Shown here: positions 22,801-32,900 of the stretch, piece by piece
Position numbering within the stretch: the stretch's first letter is position 1
Layout of the letters: each line of letters begins with the position of its first letter
Source of the DNA: Hysterangium stoloniferum
Lineage: Eukaryota; Basidiomycota; Agaricomycetes; Hysterangiales; Hysterangiaceae
NCBI GenBank assembly: GCA_015178975.1
Contig: WHVD01000001.1
Coordinates: forward strand, 496,001 to 560,000
Reading direction: 5' to 3'
DNA length: 64,000 bases
Position numbers and translations under genes: made by a program
The notes under the pieces: model-generated
Database searches by the model: none
Told to the model about the DNA's origin: nothing
The model's input: the letters and a program-made list of their open reading frames with translations, nothing else

Positions 22801-23713
22801 CAGCTTTTCGCTTGCTAAAAACATCCGCGAAGTCATGGTATTTCTCCGGGACGCCTTCTAGGTCAGCAGCTTGCTCAGATTCGGATACTGGGGTTGAGAA
22901 ACGTCCAGTTGCTTCATCAATTTTTAAGTTGATAGTGAACGCCTGGGACCCATCCATTTTTGAAGCCCTAATAAAAGCTGCAGCATTAATCAGAGAAATG
23001 GATGGAGGTGCCGTGGGTTCCGGGGAAGCTGTAGGTGCCGTAGGGATCACAGGAGTCCTCGAGACTGCAGGTGCCGGGAAGGCCATGGGTGCCGTGGAGG
23101 CCGAGACAGGCGCAGTTTCCTCAGTCGCCGCGGGAGTTCGGAATGTTATACTGTTAGCTATCCAGTCAATCAACGGATTGTAGCGGGTAAGCCAGTTATG
23201 TCCTAGAACCACCGAGCAACTTGAGTCTAACTGGGTCACATAGAAAGTGACCAATTGAGATGTTCCACAAGGGAAACTGATGGGTAAATCACAAGCTTGG
23301 GTAACAACCGAATTACTTGTGCCATCGAAGAGGCGGAGAGCGACGGGATTTATCGAATAAGTTGACAAAGAATTTTTTTGCGTGAATTTTGTATCTAAAA
23401 AACAATGAGTCGAGCCGGAATCTATGAGAGCTGAAAAAATGAATTTCGGAAGCATATTAGACATAAGTTTAACGAAAAATGAATCAGAATGTGAAAGAGC
23501 GGATGCGTTGAGGCGAGTGAACTCTTGAATGCGCGGAGAGGCAACGCAACCCCTAACCCGCGCGGAGTCCGCAGGGTTGCTTACTCTTTTTTCGAATCGG
23601 CAGCCGGTTTGTCCTTCGACGGGGTTTCCGTGGAGGCCTTGGCTGATCGACCCTTTGAAGAGTTTGCTTTTGCCAGCGGACATTCCGGGACTCGATGACC
23701 GGGTTTCCCGCAC
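19856..23713 (-). CDS. pol: Gypsy pol polyprotein (protease, RT, RNase H, integrase, chromodomain)
   Basis: The intact frame has up to 1285 codons. Visible domains are aspartic protease (ALIDSGSTHCF, about residue 95), RT with VYLDDILIYS (about 475), RNase H with VETDASDYALGAIL (about 620), and a zinc-binding integrase N-domain (HYCKSCTTCPRSK, about 870). The integrase core has SMDFIEHLP, VTSDRGSEF and GDGQTEHVNQ as its D-D-E, and the C-terminal chromodomain has LYLVKWAGYEGTDEETSW (about 1235). The chromodomain marks it as a chromovirus that targets modified chromatin. It overlaps gag by 133 bases in the -1 frame, so it is probably made by -1 frameshifting. The true start of the protein is then upstream of the first Met. 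Confidence 0.95.
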   Translation of the reverse strand: MRETRSSSPGMSAGKSKLFKGSISQGLHGNPVEGQTGCRFEKRVSNPADSARVRGCVASPRIQEFTRLNASALSHSDSFFVKLMSNMLPKFIFSALIDSGSTHCFLDTKFTQKNSLSTYSINPVALRLFDGTSNSVVTQACDLPISFPCGTSQLVTFYVTQLDSSCSVVLGHNWLTRYNPLIDWIANSITFRTPAATEETAPVSASTAPMAFPAPAVSRTPVIPTAPTASPEPTAPPSISLINAAAFIRASKMDGSQAFTINLKIDEATGRFSTPVSESEQAADLEGVPEKYHDFADVFSKRKADRLPPHREYDLKIDLEDGAQPPLGHIYPLSSTELSAIRDFLDEHLSIGFIRPSKSPFGAPVLFVRKKDGSLRLCVDFRGLNAVTKKDKYPLPLISDLLDAPRNARIYTKIDLKHAYHLVRIATGDEWKTTFRTRYGAFEWLVIPFGLTNAPSVFQRFINDIFSNMLDVCVIVYLDDILIYSENPAEHDKQVREVLRRLRQHGLFANGKKCTFDTDSVEYLGFMMGPDGLRMDETKVQVIKDWPEPRKVKDIQSFLGFANFYRRFIRGYSDITVPLTRLTRKGTPWNFNDKCQKAFNLLKNSFSTAPILSHWKPDFPLIVETDASDYALGAILSIQDSDGEVHPVAFLSRTFTGAELNYDVHDKELLAIFSAFKAWRHYLEGSGAPIDVVTDHKNLEYFSTTKLLTRRQARWSEYLSAFNMIIRFRPGCLGGKPDALTRRWDVYPKEGSNDYATVNPHNLKPIFTNQQLTASVRATFLVNPIVRGIIIMDIEKLHQDILSAIPLDPVTKAHLDNPVDPDQPRWSLDQHGFIRLDDRIYVPDSDGLRLRILQYKHDHPLSGHFRYNKTLSLIRREYTWPGLRGFIKHYCKSCTTCPRSKSQRHKPYGLLKQLPVPEHPWNSISMDFIEHLPDSEGFSAILVVVDRFSKQGIFIPTYDTITSVQLAELFIIHVFSKHGVPSHVTSDRGSEFVSHFFRSLGKSLDMTLHFTSGHHPEGDGQTEHVNQTLEQYLRVYCNYQQDNWKTLLPLAEFAYNNAPLATTGVSPFFANKGYNPNITVHPERNLASVRAQEFTTDLHELHEELRTAILSAQEQYQHSADKHRIPPPNFKIGDRVYVKAQFFRTTRPSKKLAEKYLGPFEIIAQVGSVSWTLRLPDSMRAVHPVFHVSMLEPCTANTIPDRVQSPPPPVVIDGEPEFEISQILDSKIDKRRRTCKLLYLVKWAGYEGTDEETSWILATELGNATEIVTDFHTAYPLKPGPLSSL

Positions 23714-24873
23714 AAGAGACAGAGGTTGTTGTCCATACGACGTTGTCTTTCTTGTGGAGTCAATTTGCCATCAGGTCCGAGTTTGCCTGAGAGGTCGGGT
23801 TTTCCGGCTTGCTTGCCGGACTGTTGACCCTTGTTGTTGTCCTTATTGTCCTTATTGTTGTTGTTGTTGTTTGAAGACTTTTTATCGTTCTTCTTGTCGG
23901 ATTGCGTGGAGTTCTGGTTGCTGGTTGACGAATTGGTGTTATTGTTTTTGTCCTTGGACTTATTTATTTTGTCCGCGGATGTCTCGCGGGCAACTTCCGC
24001 GCGACGTTCCCAATAACGTGCGTCCGCGTTTTGAGCTTTGAGGCGCATACGGGACAGGGTTTTTGGCTTGCCATCTTCTCCTTTTGAGACTTCGTCTTTA
24101 AGGCGGGACGGCAGACCGGCGTAGAATTGGTGGCGGAGAGCGGGATCGCCCCACTGACAACGAGCTGCAAGATTATTGAATTGGACGATGTAGTCCGTGA
24201 TGCGCTGCGTGTCCTTCATACGAAGATTTGTGAGACTATTCTCGGCTTCTCCTGTCGGGTCATACGGGCCGAAGTTGGTTTCAAGCTCCTCAACAAAAGC
24301 TTCCCAATTTTCAAGCCAGAGCGGCTCTTCCTCGGTAATCCCGCTAAAAGCCGGTTCGAACCATTTCAGCGCGGATCCCGACAAATATGAAAGTGCGTAG
24401 TTGACTTTTCGGGAGTCCGTGGAGAATGCAGCGGTGCGATCGCGGAAATTGAAGCGACATTGCATGAGGAAAGTAGAGAGTTTGTTTGGGTTGGAACCCG
24501 TGAAGGGTTCCGGAGCATTGACTTTTGACCGTGGAGGTTCTTGTTCCTTTCTTTTTCGTTCTTCTAGCAGGTGCGTCATGAATTTATCTATAGTACCTGC
24601 TAAAAACTCAGAAGTAGGATCCCTCGTGTTTGGTCGTTGAAAAGGCGGAGGATTTTCAGGAGGGATTTCGACACCTTTGCCCTTGTCGGGGGCCACGGAA
24701 TCGTCCTCGCGCTCGGATTCGTCCAGGTCTTCCGGGATTTCTTCGATGCGGGCTTCTTCCATGGGTTCCGACTGGTTCGCAAGCGTCTGACTGGTATACA
24801 GAGTTAACGGGGAATGAAGAGTCGACGGTCCAGGCATTGATGACTGTGCGCGTGTACTTCTTCTTGGTGGCAT
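23581..24873 (-). CDS. gag: Gypsy gag protein with zinc knuckle
   Basis: This 430-residue protein starts MPPRRSTRAQ. It has a capsid-like helical domain (LSYLSGSALKWFEPAF, about 160), a charged Asn/Lys/Asp-rich linker (about 310-360) and a CCHC knuckle CLLCGKPGHRVPEC (about 385-398). It packages the RNA into virus-like particles. The end overlaps pol by 133 bases. Confidence 0.93.
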   Translation of the reverse strand: MPPRRSTRAQSSMPGPSTLHSPLTLYTSQTLANQSEPMEEARIEEIPEDLDESEREDDSVAPDKGKGVEIPPENPPPFQRPNTRDPTSEFLAGTIDKFMTHLLEERKRKEQEPPRSKVNAPEPFTGSNPNKLSTFLMQCRFNFRDRTAAFSTDSRKVNYALSYLSGSALKWFEPAFSGITEEEPLWLENWEAFVEELETNFGPYDPTGEAENSLTNLRMKDTQRITDYIVQFNNLAARCQWGDPALRHQFYAGLPSRLKDEVSKGEDGKPKTLSRMRLKAQNADARYWERRAEVARETSADKINKSKDKNNNTNSSTSNQNSTQSDKKNDKKSSNNNNNNKDNKDNNKGQQSGKQAGKPDLSGKLGPDGKLTPQERQRRMDNNLCLLCGKPGHRVPECPLAKANSSKGRSAKASTETPSKDKPAADSKKE

Positions 24874-24909
24874 AATGAAAACAATCTGCGAGTATTAGTC
24901 AGAAAATAC

Positions 24910-25729
24910 TGTTAGGATACACACTCAGGCCGGGTTTCCGGAGAAACCCGCGGGATATCCGGTAGGACTTGGCTTCAGCTTATAGGCTGCGCCCTCGCTA
25001 GATCGTGTTGTCCAATTTCAGACAGGCGGACGGGAATCCCGGGGAGTCCGGGCGGGGGTTCGTGGGTCGTGAGTCGTAGGTCGTGAGTCGAGAGTCGTGA
25101 ATCGAGATAGTCGAGAGAGATAGATGTGCCGGAGCCCATGGGCTCCGACTAGTGCGAGCGGTCTGATAAGAGTAGGGTTTTAGAGAGGAAAATGTATTAG
25201 ATTACTGGGGGGAATCTAAGCTAATTTTCTGACTGGATTGTATGTACAACATCTGCCAGTTTATATAGACCGTGGAATGCATGACATACCGAATCCAGTA
25301 ATAATGAGACGAAACGAGCAAAACATAGAACGGGAATAGTAAACACCAAATTGGTGTTAGGAACGGGACGGAACGGAGCGGAGTCCGAATCGTGACAAAG
25401 CATAACCCATAACGGGAAACGGAGCGGGAGCGGAGTCCTAAATCGTGACAGGTCATTTGACTAAAACGGGAACGGGGCTCGATTAGAGCGGTGACGGGAT
25501 TCTAAGTGGGGACCGGTGACTGATGCGTGGGACGAAGACGGACATAGACAGAGACGGGGTCCGGGGGAAGTCCGGTGACTGATATGTGTCTTAATGAGGT
25601 CGAACGTAACGAGTCTTGACGTAATGGAGTCCGGGCGGGAAATCCTATAAACAGACGATTGGTGCTTGTAGCGCGTGGGGGCGTACGAGTTAGTGCCCGG
25701 AGTCTGGCGGGATTTGTCCGGTCGTAACA
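24910..25729 (-). repeat. 5' LTR of the intact gypsy element
   Basis: This 820 bp LTR is nearly identical to 17641-18460 and carries the promoter for gag-pol. The TATA box on the minus strand is at about 25261-25268, and the conserved U5 motif at 24965-24997. Upstream of it (25735-26354) the family 5 insert resumes. Confidence 0.95.
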
Positions 25730-26955
25730 ACATTGTTATTTGTAGTCTAAGACTTCAGTCACCTGTAGTTGAGTAATTTGACTGTTTATTGCATTACAAA
25801 TAATCCCTGTTTCATTGTTCATTCATTGTGAATCAGTAAAGCATATTCACATAAATAAATACTGAGAATATCCTTGCAAGATCCTAAGATTACATTAAGA
25901 TCCTGATAAGTTAGTATCACAGTAGAACCTGTAGGTTAGTGTAAATAAAGCATATATTAGCCAAATAGTGTTTTATTCTATATCTAATCTTTTGACCTGT
26001 TTATAAATATTTTTACTGTTTGATAAATAGTACAAAATATATATAAACTAGCTAGAATCGAAGTTGAATCTAGATTCTGAATCAGTGAATTGTTATTCAT
26101 ATTTTAAGTATATATTTTCACAGAAAAAGAACAAGCTTGCACAAGCAGCTTTCAAAACCTTCTTTGCAAAGTAGGGTGCATATATTCAAGTAAACTCTTG
26201 ACTTCAGGGGTTCTAAGTCTATTCAGGCTGCCACTGATTAATATCAAATACTTAAATTATTTTACCTTGCAGTGAATTGAGTATTTGCACATTTTGATAG
26301 AGCACTGGACTCCTTTTTCAGAAGATAGTATTAAAATAAGGCTAATACATCACAGGTGCTTTCTTCTTTGTTGCAGAGTAAAAACCATTGTTCTTGAGTA
26401 CATTCCTGACTGTTTGTGGAGTGACAAAGTTGAGGATAGTAGAATTAATGAATTGGGTAGCTTGAACAGCATTCTCAAGATTTCCAGAGCTAATTTGATG
26501 GACAATTGACTATTTGTTGTGAGTAATAAGCTTGGAAGGATGGCCAGCTAGGGTGTTTTCTTTATCCAAAAGTACTTCAACCTTGATCACACTTATTGTA
26601 TCCCTTTCTGAGTCAGTGTTAGTCTGGATTTGAGGATAGGAACACCCTTCTGGAAGAAGAGAGATAATATTAAAGTGCTGAGTAGCAGAAATAGCTTTCA
26701 TAGTAATGGTAAAAGCTAAGAAGTGGTTGAACCAACTGTCAACATGTCAAACAGATGTAAACAAAGTCACATGACATGTTCATTATTATTACAATTGGTT
26801 TAGACTTATATTTTTATGGAAATAGTAGCTTTTCTGTTAAAATAATATAGGGTCAAAAAATCATTCCAATGAGTGATTATGTTGTTTCATTTACTATTCC
26901 ACCATTTTGGCTTCAAAATTTTACATAAGCTAAGCATCCATTTAAAGCTAATATG

Positions 26956-28012
26956 TGTTAAGTTCCCGAACAAAGCTCCACGGATAGGCCCGCGGAGGTT
27001 TCCGGTAACTATTCCGAACACACACTTGCTTCCGGGAAATAGTCCCATGGAGTCCCCGGGCAATAGGTCCCGGGAAAGTTCCGGGGATTATTAGTACAAG
27101 GAACGGTGATATCAGAATAATTACCAGAAAGGTTGTGGTGAACGACTGAGATGGACTTGGCTTCAGCTTATAGGCTGCGCCCTCGTACACTCATTCGGGT
27201 GTCCATATTTCGAGCTGACAGAATGCATACAGAAAGATATAGATTCCGGAGTTCCCGTGGGAGTTCCGGGAATCGAGTGTGCAGACAGACAAGAGGACTA
27301 GAGACTGTTCAAGGATCAAACTTGTTCGGGGGAAAACTAGTTCGAGATTGAAACTGGATTCTAAGTACATGAACATAGCAGACTTATATAGACTGTGAAA
27401 TGTAATAATACCAAATCCGGTATTAATGAGAGGCAGAACTATTAAACATAAAACAAAACAGGTAAATACTAAACTGGGAATTAGGGACGGAACGGAACGG
27501 GAGCGGAGAACGAATCATGACAGATCATTTAACCATAACTGGAGCGGGGCTCAGTTAGAGGGGTTCCGGAAGTCCGGTCGGAGTCCGGTGACTTGGTGCA
27601 CAAGATAATGTCGGGTATAGACAGGCTTGATGTGCAGGAGGTCTGGTGGAGTCCGGTGGGTTTTCCAATGACTGGTGTGTGAGACGCAGAGACAGATAAC
27701 AGGAGCGGGGTTCTATGCTCTGTTAGAGGGGTTCCAGGAGTCCGGTCGGAGTCCGGTGACTGGTACATAAGACACAGAGTGTCGGGTGTACATAGAGTGG
27801 AGTCCGGAGTCCGGAGGAGTCCGAGGACTGGTGTATGAGACATGGAGGGTTAGGTGCAGACAGGTGGGGTGTGTACAGAGAGTCAGGCATAAACGAGTTG
27901 ATGTACAGGGTCCCGTGGGAACTCCGGTTGTTACTATACAATATAGAGGGTCGGGAGCATGTAGGATGGGGTCCGGGGGCCCGGAGGCCGGCGGGTTTTC
28001 CGGTTCCTGACA
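26956..28012. mobile_element. Solo LTR, family 4 (1057 bp)
   Basis: It starts TGTTAAGTTCCCG and ends GGTTCCTGACA. The flanks ATATG and GTATG agree in four of five bases. It interrupts the right half of the fold-back Tc1 element, whose sequence continues at 28013. The U5 motif shared with other LTR families is at 27153-27185. Several 90-120 bp internal near-repeats (about 27540-27850) share GGAGTCCGGTGACT. Confidence 0.8.
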
Positions 28013-28127
28013 GTATGCTATACTATATGAGGTAATATTTTAAGAATTTTCTGATGTCTGGTATTTGTATTGTGAATCAATCTTTCCAAAATAATGAAAC
28101 ATTGGAACAATTTTTTGAGCCACTGTA

Positions 28128-29935
28128 ACAGTCATAGCATTCCCTCTGGCAAAGACACCCTGTCTTTCCAGCTCACAATTGACCTGTTGGGTTGCCATCC
28201 TCAGGCTCAATGGATGTTCAGCACTTCAGTCAGCCAGATCACTGCAGCATTATTGGAAGTGTATTCGAGATGCAGGATATTGCAGTAGTAAGCAAAAGGT
28301 CTTGTATGTTGTGTGAGAATGATGATAAGAATGAGTGGTGGTATGTGAAGAGTGAAGCCCACCCAATGAACAACAGTGTGCGAAATGACAATTTGTAGTG
28401 ACAAGATCAAACCTAGCTTTGGTGAACAGTAGTTAACTGTTTTAGATTGAGACGAACATCGAGAGCACACAATCTAATAAAGTAAGCTCAGCGTTGGTGG
28501 AACAACATCTATATTCACCTAATAAAGTAAGCTACATAAAGTAATAAGTACATAAACTGAGAATACAAGTACAATAAAAATGGCATACCTCAGTGTTGGT
28601 GGAACAACATCTATATTCACCTAATAAAGTAAGCTACATAAAGTAATAAGTACATAAACTGAGAATACAAGTACAATAAAAATGGCATACCTCAGCATTG
28701 GTGGAACAACATCTGAGGTGTTAAATATACACTACAATGGCCTTATAAGATCGTGTTGTGAGACAAACAGAACAAGTGACATAATGGAAAGTAAGAAAGT
28801 TTCACAGTGAGGATTTGGTAACCCAATCACACCCAACATGTATATGCATCGTGTTTGCTTTTCCAACAAACCGTGATCCATTTATGTTAAGTTTTCAGTG
28901 GTGCTGCTCCTAGACCATATAACTTTCCATTTGTCTGAGTAGGTGATGGTTAACTATAACAAATATACTCAGTTGACACGTAAGGGTGATTTGACTGAGG
29001 TATGGGTGTGTAACTGTCGTAGTTAAATACTCTTTGGTTAATGTGCGGCTGAGATGGTAATACATGTGTTCTAAGGTACGGTATGATTGGGTACTGTCAT
29101 ATAAGCTTGATACGGGATGGGACGGTGTTGTTTAGTGTCATTGTGTAAGTTTAACTTAAGCTTGGGCACACAAGTCTATTTCAACATTAACTCATTGTAA
29201 ATGGATGAGTACTACAATACATGAATCATTCTTATATATAGCCCAGTAACTGCTTACTAATATCCCTGTATGGTTCGAGTCCTTGCCGCTCGCTTACCCG
29301 AATTCCCAAAATCTAACAGGGCAGTGACCTCGGGTTGAAAGGAGGTCTTGTTGACGCAAAGGGGGGTATACGTCGGTTACACCGTGGACGCAAACAAAAA
29401 GGCGTTAATATTACTAAGCTACTATATAGAACTATGTAGTGTTATCGCGAAATATATTAGGACCCACAAGTGTTATCACGTTGAGATTATTACCGAACGG
29501 CCAAAATTTCAACAGGTCTCCCACGGCGTCGAGACTGAACAGGATATTAGTCTGGTTTTCTTACGAAGCGTCCCATTCTCGCAGAATTAGCGGTGGAAGA
29601 AGGCCCAAGGGAGTCCAGGGGCTACACATGAGCTAATTTGCTTATAAATATTGACGTCTAAAACGCTCACTGGGAATCTCCATCGGCGCTTGCACCATAA
29701 GAGGACACTTACTGATATGACATGGAAGCTATTTTTATGTTTCACTGTCACAAGCGTATCCTTTCAATCACCGACAACCCGTGCCTAGAAATTGCACTGG
29801 TGGAATGGCCCTTATCGCATTATTGATAGGCACGCCTTCCCGTGGCGGGCGCGGCGCTTAGCCCAAGTCTTCTCCACGATATAGTTTACCATCTCACTTC
29901 GTACATCATCTCAGCCATTCAGCATCGAGCACATC
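28128..29935. other. Non-coding stretch with a 103 bp tandem duplication; promoter side of the GTPase gene
   Basis: Two full copies and a start of a third ~103 bp unit beginning CAGCGTTGGTGGAACAAC occur at about 28488, 28591 and 28694. From about 29280 the sequence becomes CpG-rich again and resembles unique host DNA. A TATA-like TATAAATA stands at 29643-29650, about 290 bases before the GTPase start codon. Short open frames at 29348-29636 have no recognisable content. Confidence 0.6.
29643..29650 (+). promoter_or_regulatory. Possible TATA box for the GTPase/micro-exon gene
   Basis: TATAAATA lies in unique sequence upstream of the first exon. The distance to the ATG (about 285 bases) would imply a long leader or an unseen 5' exon. 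Confidence 0.3.
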
Positions 29936-32900
29936 ATGTCAGAACAGCTCGAAAATACCAATAATTTTGTAGGGAGTACTCATAACAATCGCAGATTTCC
30001 TTTCTAATATCCAAATAGCACGTCAAACGTTTTCGAATTTTAGTTATTGGCAACGCCAACGCTGGAAAGACAACCATTCTGGAGAAGGTGTGCCATGCCC
30101 GGGGTCGCAAACCGATCCATCTCAATGTAAGTGATCTGTGCTATCCCTAACTGCAACATCCCCGATGCACTTTACTTTATTCTTTTCTTACTTATCTGAT
30201 TTAGAGCGATTCAAAGTTGGAGCCGTCAGCTTCGGTCTGTGTTAGACCGACTTACACCTCCAGTGGTGGGGCACTCATGATAATTCTTTAGCGCGGTAAC
30301 CATGAGATCGAACACCAGTTTCAATATCCAACTGCTCACGGCTTTGTATTTCATGACTCCTGCGGGTTCGAAGCGGGTGGTGCTGTCGAACTGCAAAAAG
30401 TCAAGGACTTTATTGAAAACCAAGCAAAGGGTGGGCAATTAAAGGATCAATTGCATGCTATCTGGTGCGCTGAAGTTCTGTGTTATTTTTCCAATTTCTG
30501 ACTTTTGCCGTTCAGGTATTGCTTGCCAACTAGTAACGATAGAGGGATGACCAATGCAGAGATGAGTCTGTTTGAGAGCGGCACGGGAAATGGTTAGAGA
30601 GTGTCTGCGTCATGAGTTGAGCCTACTGATTATCATCCAAGTCCCCATTATCGCCATTTTCACGAAGATGGATGCTCTGGACCAGGTGGCACGCAACCAG
30701 TTAATGTTTAATGGCGATGAACTTTCTTATGAAGAAATTGAAGAACAAGTTCCCAATCTGGCAGAGGCCATGTTTCAAGAGAAATATCTCAAACGACTCG
30801 ATGAAGTAAAACACAAGCCTCGTTATGTCGTGCTGCTCCGTGGTATGCTCCTTGTCGATGACACAGCAACCCGCTCAGCCATATTGCTCAGACATGAACA
30901 AAGAGGATACTAATTGTGATGAACTGATCGTGAGAACCTCACAGGCCCTCGACTGTGACACTCTGAAACTGTTCTGTCTGTCGATATTGCGGATTGATAT
31001 TGACTCTCGTATCAAACAAGTTATCAACAGGTGAGCTACCCAGTTCTCTGCCTTCAAAGCAGACGGCCAATACATGGATATCCAAGGATAATTATACCGC
31101 AGGTGCAAGGTGAGGGAGAATATGGCCAATGCAAGATAGACGATTGAATCCATGCGTACCACTTTTCTCAGCCGTTCTTGAATCAGGCACATTTTCCGAA
31201 GAACAAGCAAAATCCTTGTTCTGCAAGGTCATGTGTTGTTTTCCACACGTCTTGGTGCGAGAATGTTGTAACTCCTGCACTAGCATGTTTTAACATTGGT
31301 AACAACAGCCCGTGAGTGACTTGAAGCTATTCTCTTGTCATGCCATTCCCTGATATTTTGTTGGTAGAGCGTTAGTGTCCATACATATGTTGACAATGTC
31401 TGGAGATTATTGATCCCAGTATCTTCCCCTTTTAGTTTGTGAGTTGATCATCTTTGTAATTGCTATTGCCTTATCTAACTTAACGTCATTGCTTCTGAGC
31501 AGCATGTAGGTCTACCTTGGGAAGTGTTATCATTATGTTGATCTCCCCTCCTCCCTGCTCACCACAGAAAGTATGTAACGCACATTTCTACTGCAGTCTG
31601 CTTTATTCTGTTCACAATCATTGAATTATTTATTATATGTTTCCAGCTGGTGAGTATTTTAGCAAATATGATTATAATACTGCTCAAGGTAGTTTGTCAT
31701 CCACTGCTCTCTTTAAGATTGTGAGTATGGCTTCATAATTTTGTTTGGCTTCTGACATATTTGACAGGTGGTAAGCCCTTGCTGTTGTTTCATTGCTGTA
31801 TGAGCTTCATCTAGTACATTGTCAATAGGATGTGAGTGTGTCTCTGCTCAGTTTTGGATGTACTGGTTCACAGCTGTTCCTGGAAACTACAATGTTGCAG
31901 ATGGTGAGTCTTTTTGTACTGTATGTTCCTTTAGCGGCTCAACTCCCGCGGATAACTCAGGGTGTAAGTACTCACATCTAATGAAGCATTGATGCAGACT
32001 AATAAGAGGATACTCCTACTGGTTGTAAACTGCACAGAACGTGAGTATGCTTATATAGTAATATTGGAGTTAAACCTTATATGGTTCCTACATTCCGAAA
32101 AGAATGTAAATTCTCTCTGAGTTCGACTTCGATGCTTCATCCACTCACAACAATTTTCTGCCTGCTTGGACTTGGTAGGCTGTGAGTTGGAATATTTTAT
32201 GGGTTTGATGACTAAGAAATACTAATGTCATATTTGGAATTCTCAAACAGGTTGATGTGAGTGTCACCCAAATAACTATAGTAAACAGATTAAAAGCTGT
32301 GTTTGAGATAGGGTGTAAGCACTGCATGGCCAAGGTTTGGAACTCATTTCATGATACTTTGGTTTCTTGTTGCCAACAGGTGGTATGTAATGTCTGGTTA
32401 AATGTATTGTCAAGGTCTGGATAACAATGCTTACCCTCTTTGGGTGTGTGGATTATCTACAGAGAGTGAGTGTATCCAACTCTGTTGCATCCCATGGCTA
32501 AATGTGCTGGAGACAATTTAGGAGGTTAGCAATCTATTCATTGTCACAGATATGTTTGTATTGAGTGGTGGGTTAATTGGATGTAAATCAGAGTGTATGT
32601 TTCTTTTGTTTTTGTAAAAAATTGAAGAAGGTTATTCAATGGGATGTGCATCTGGGATTGCAGGTGGTGAGGATTCCTTGCTTGTAATCCAAATTATTAA
32701 CACAGATTCAACTGACCTGTTGGACAATTGGTGGGGTGGTCATTATAGGATGTAAGTTTTTCCTCCTTATCTGCCCCTCATGGCTCATCTTCCTTGGTGT
32801 GCTCTTCCCAGTTTGTGACTTTCTGACTTTCTCCTCCTTGTCTACTGCTTATGGCTCATCTCCCAGAGAGTGAGTGTCTGACTTTTTCCTCTGTCTCCCC

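Larger units (their letters stand above)
17641..25729 (-). mobile_element. Complete Ty3/gypsy chromovirus, 8.1 kb, duplication ACATT
   Basis: Two 820 bp LTRs (17641-18460, 24910-25729) differ at only a few positions. The element is flanked by ACATT on both sides (17636-17640, 25730-25734). Coding is on the minus strand, gag then pol in a -1 relation, and both frames are intact. A purine tract (AAAGGGAGGA, minus strand of about 18464-18473) precedes the 3' LTR. An additional spliced gene lies antisense between pol and that LTR. CpG is largely retained, and the near-identical LTRs indicate recent insertion. The element is plausibly active. Confidence 0.95.
16290..26354 (+). mobile_element. LTR-like insert (family 5, ~1.97 kb without its nested gypsy), duplication GGTGC
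   Basis: The insert starts TGTTATGTATTTC and ends ATACATCACA, flanked by GGTGC at 16285-16289 and 26355-26359. Removing it restores the host sequence, as judged from the palindromic partner at about 16060-16100. It contains a promoter-like TATATAAGGAGC at 17221 and no coding frame. The gypsy element is nested at 17641-25729. A related start (TGTGATGTATC) occurs at 52518. It is either a long solo LTR or a non-autonomous LTR element. Confidence 0.65.
14811..28125. mobile_element. Fold-back Tc1-like element, opened by several later insertions
   Basis: The left end CAGTGGCTCAAAAAATC (14811) and its inverse GATTGTTTTTTGAGCCACTG-like right end (28125) are flanked by TA (14809-14810, 28126-28127). 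Each half carries the same N-terminal transposase segment: forward at about 15740-16150 and reverse at about 26370-26700, where MKAISATQHFNIISLLPEG is readable. The halves meet around 16150-16240, so the element is an inverted duplication without a C-terminal catalytic part. Later insertions are a retrocopy (15110-15660), an LTR-like insert (16290-26354) that itself contains the gypsy element, and an LTR (26956-28012). Confidence 0.75.

Noticed and set aside
22199..23183. Plus-strand open frames over the gypsy pol region
   Set aside because: They are antisense shadows of intact gag-pol. The same frames appear in the decayed copy at 6-989, which only reflects shared sequence.
29272..29300. Possible tRNA, because of a GGTTCGAGTCC box
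   Set aside because: The T-stem does not pair, and no acceptor or anticodon arm can be drawn around it.
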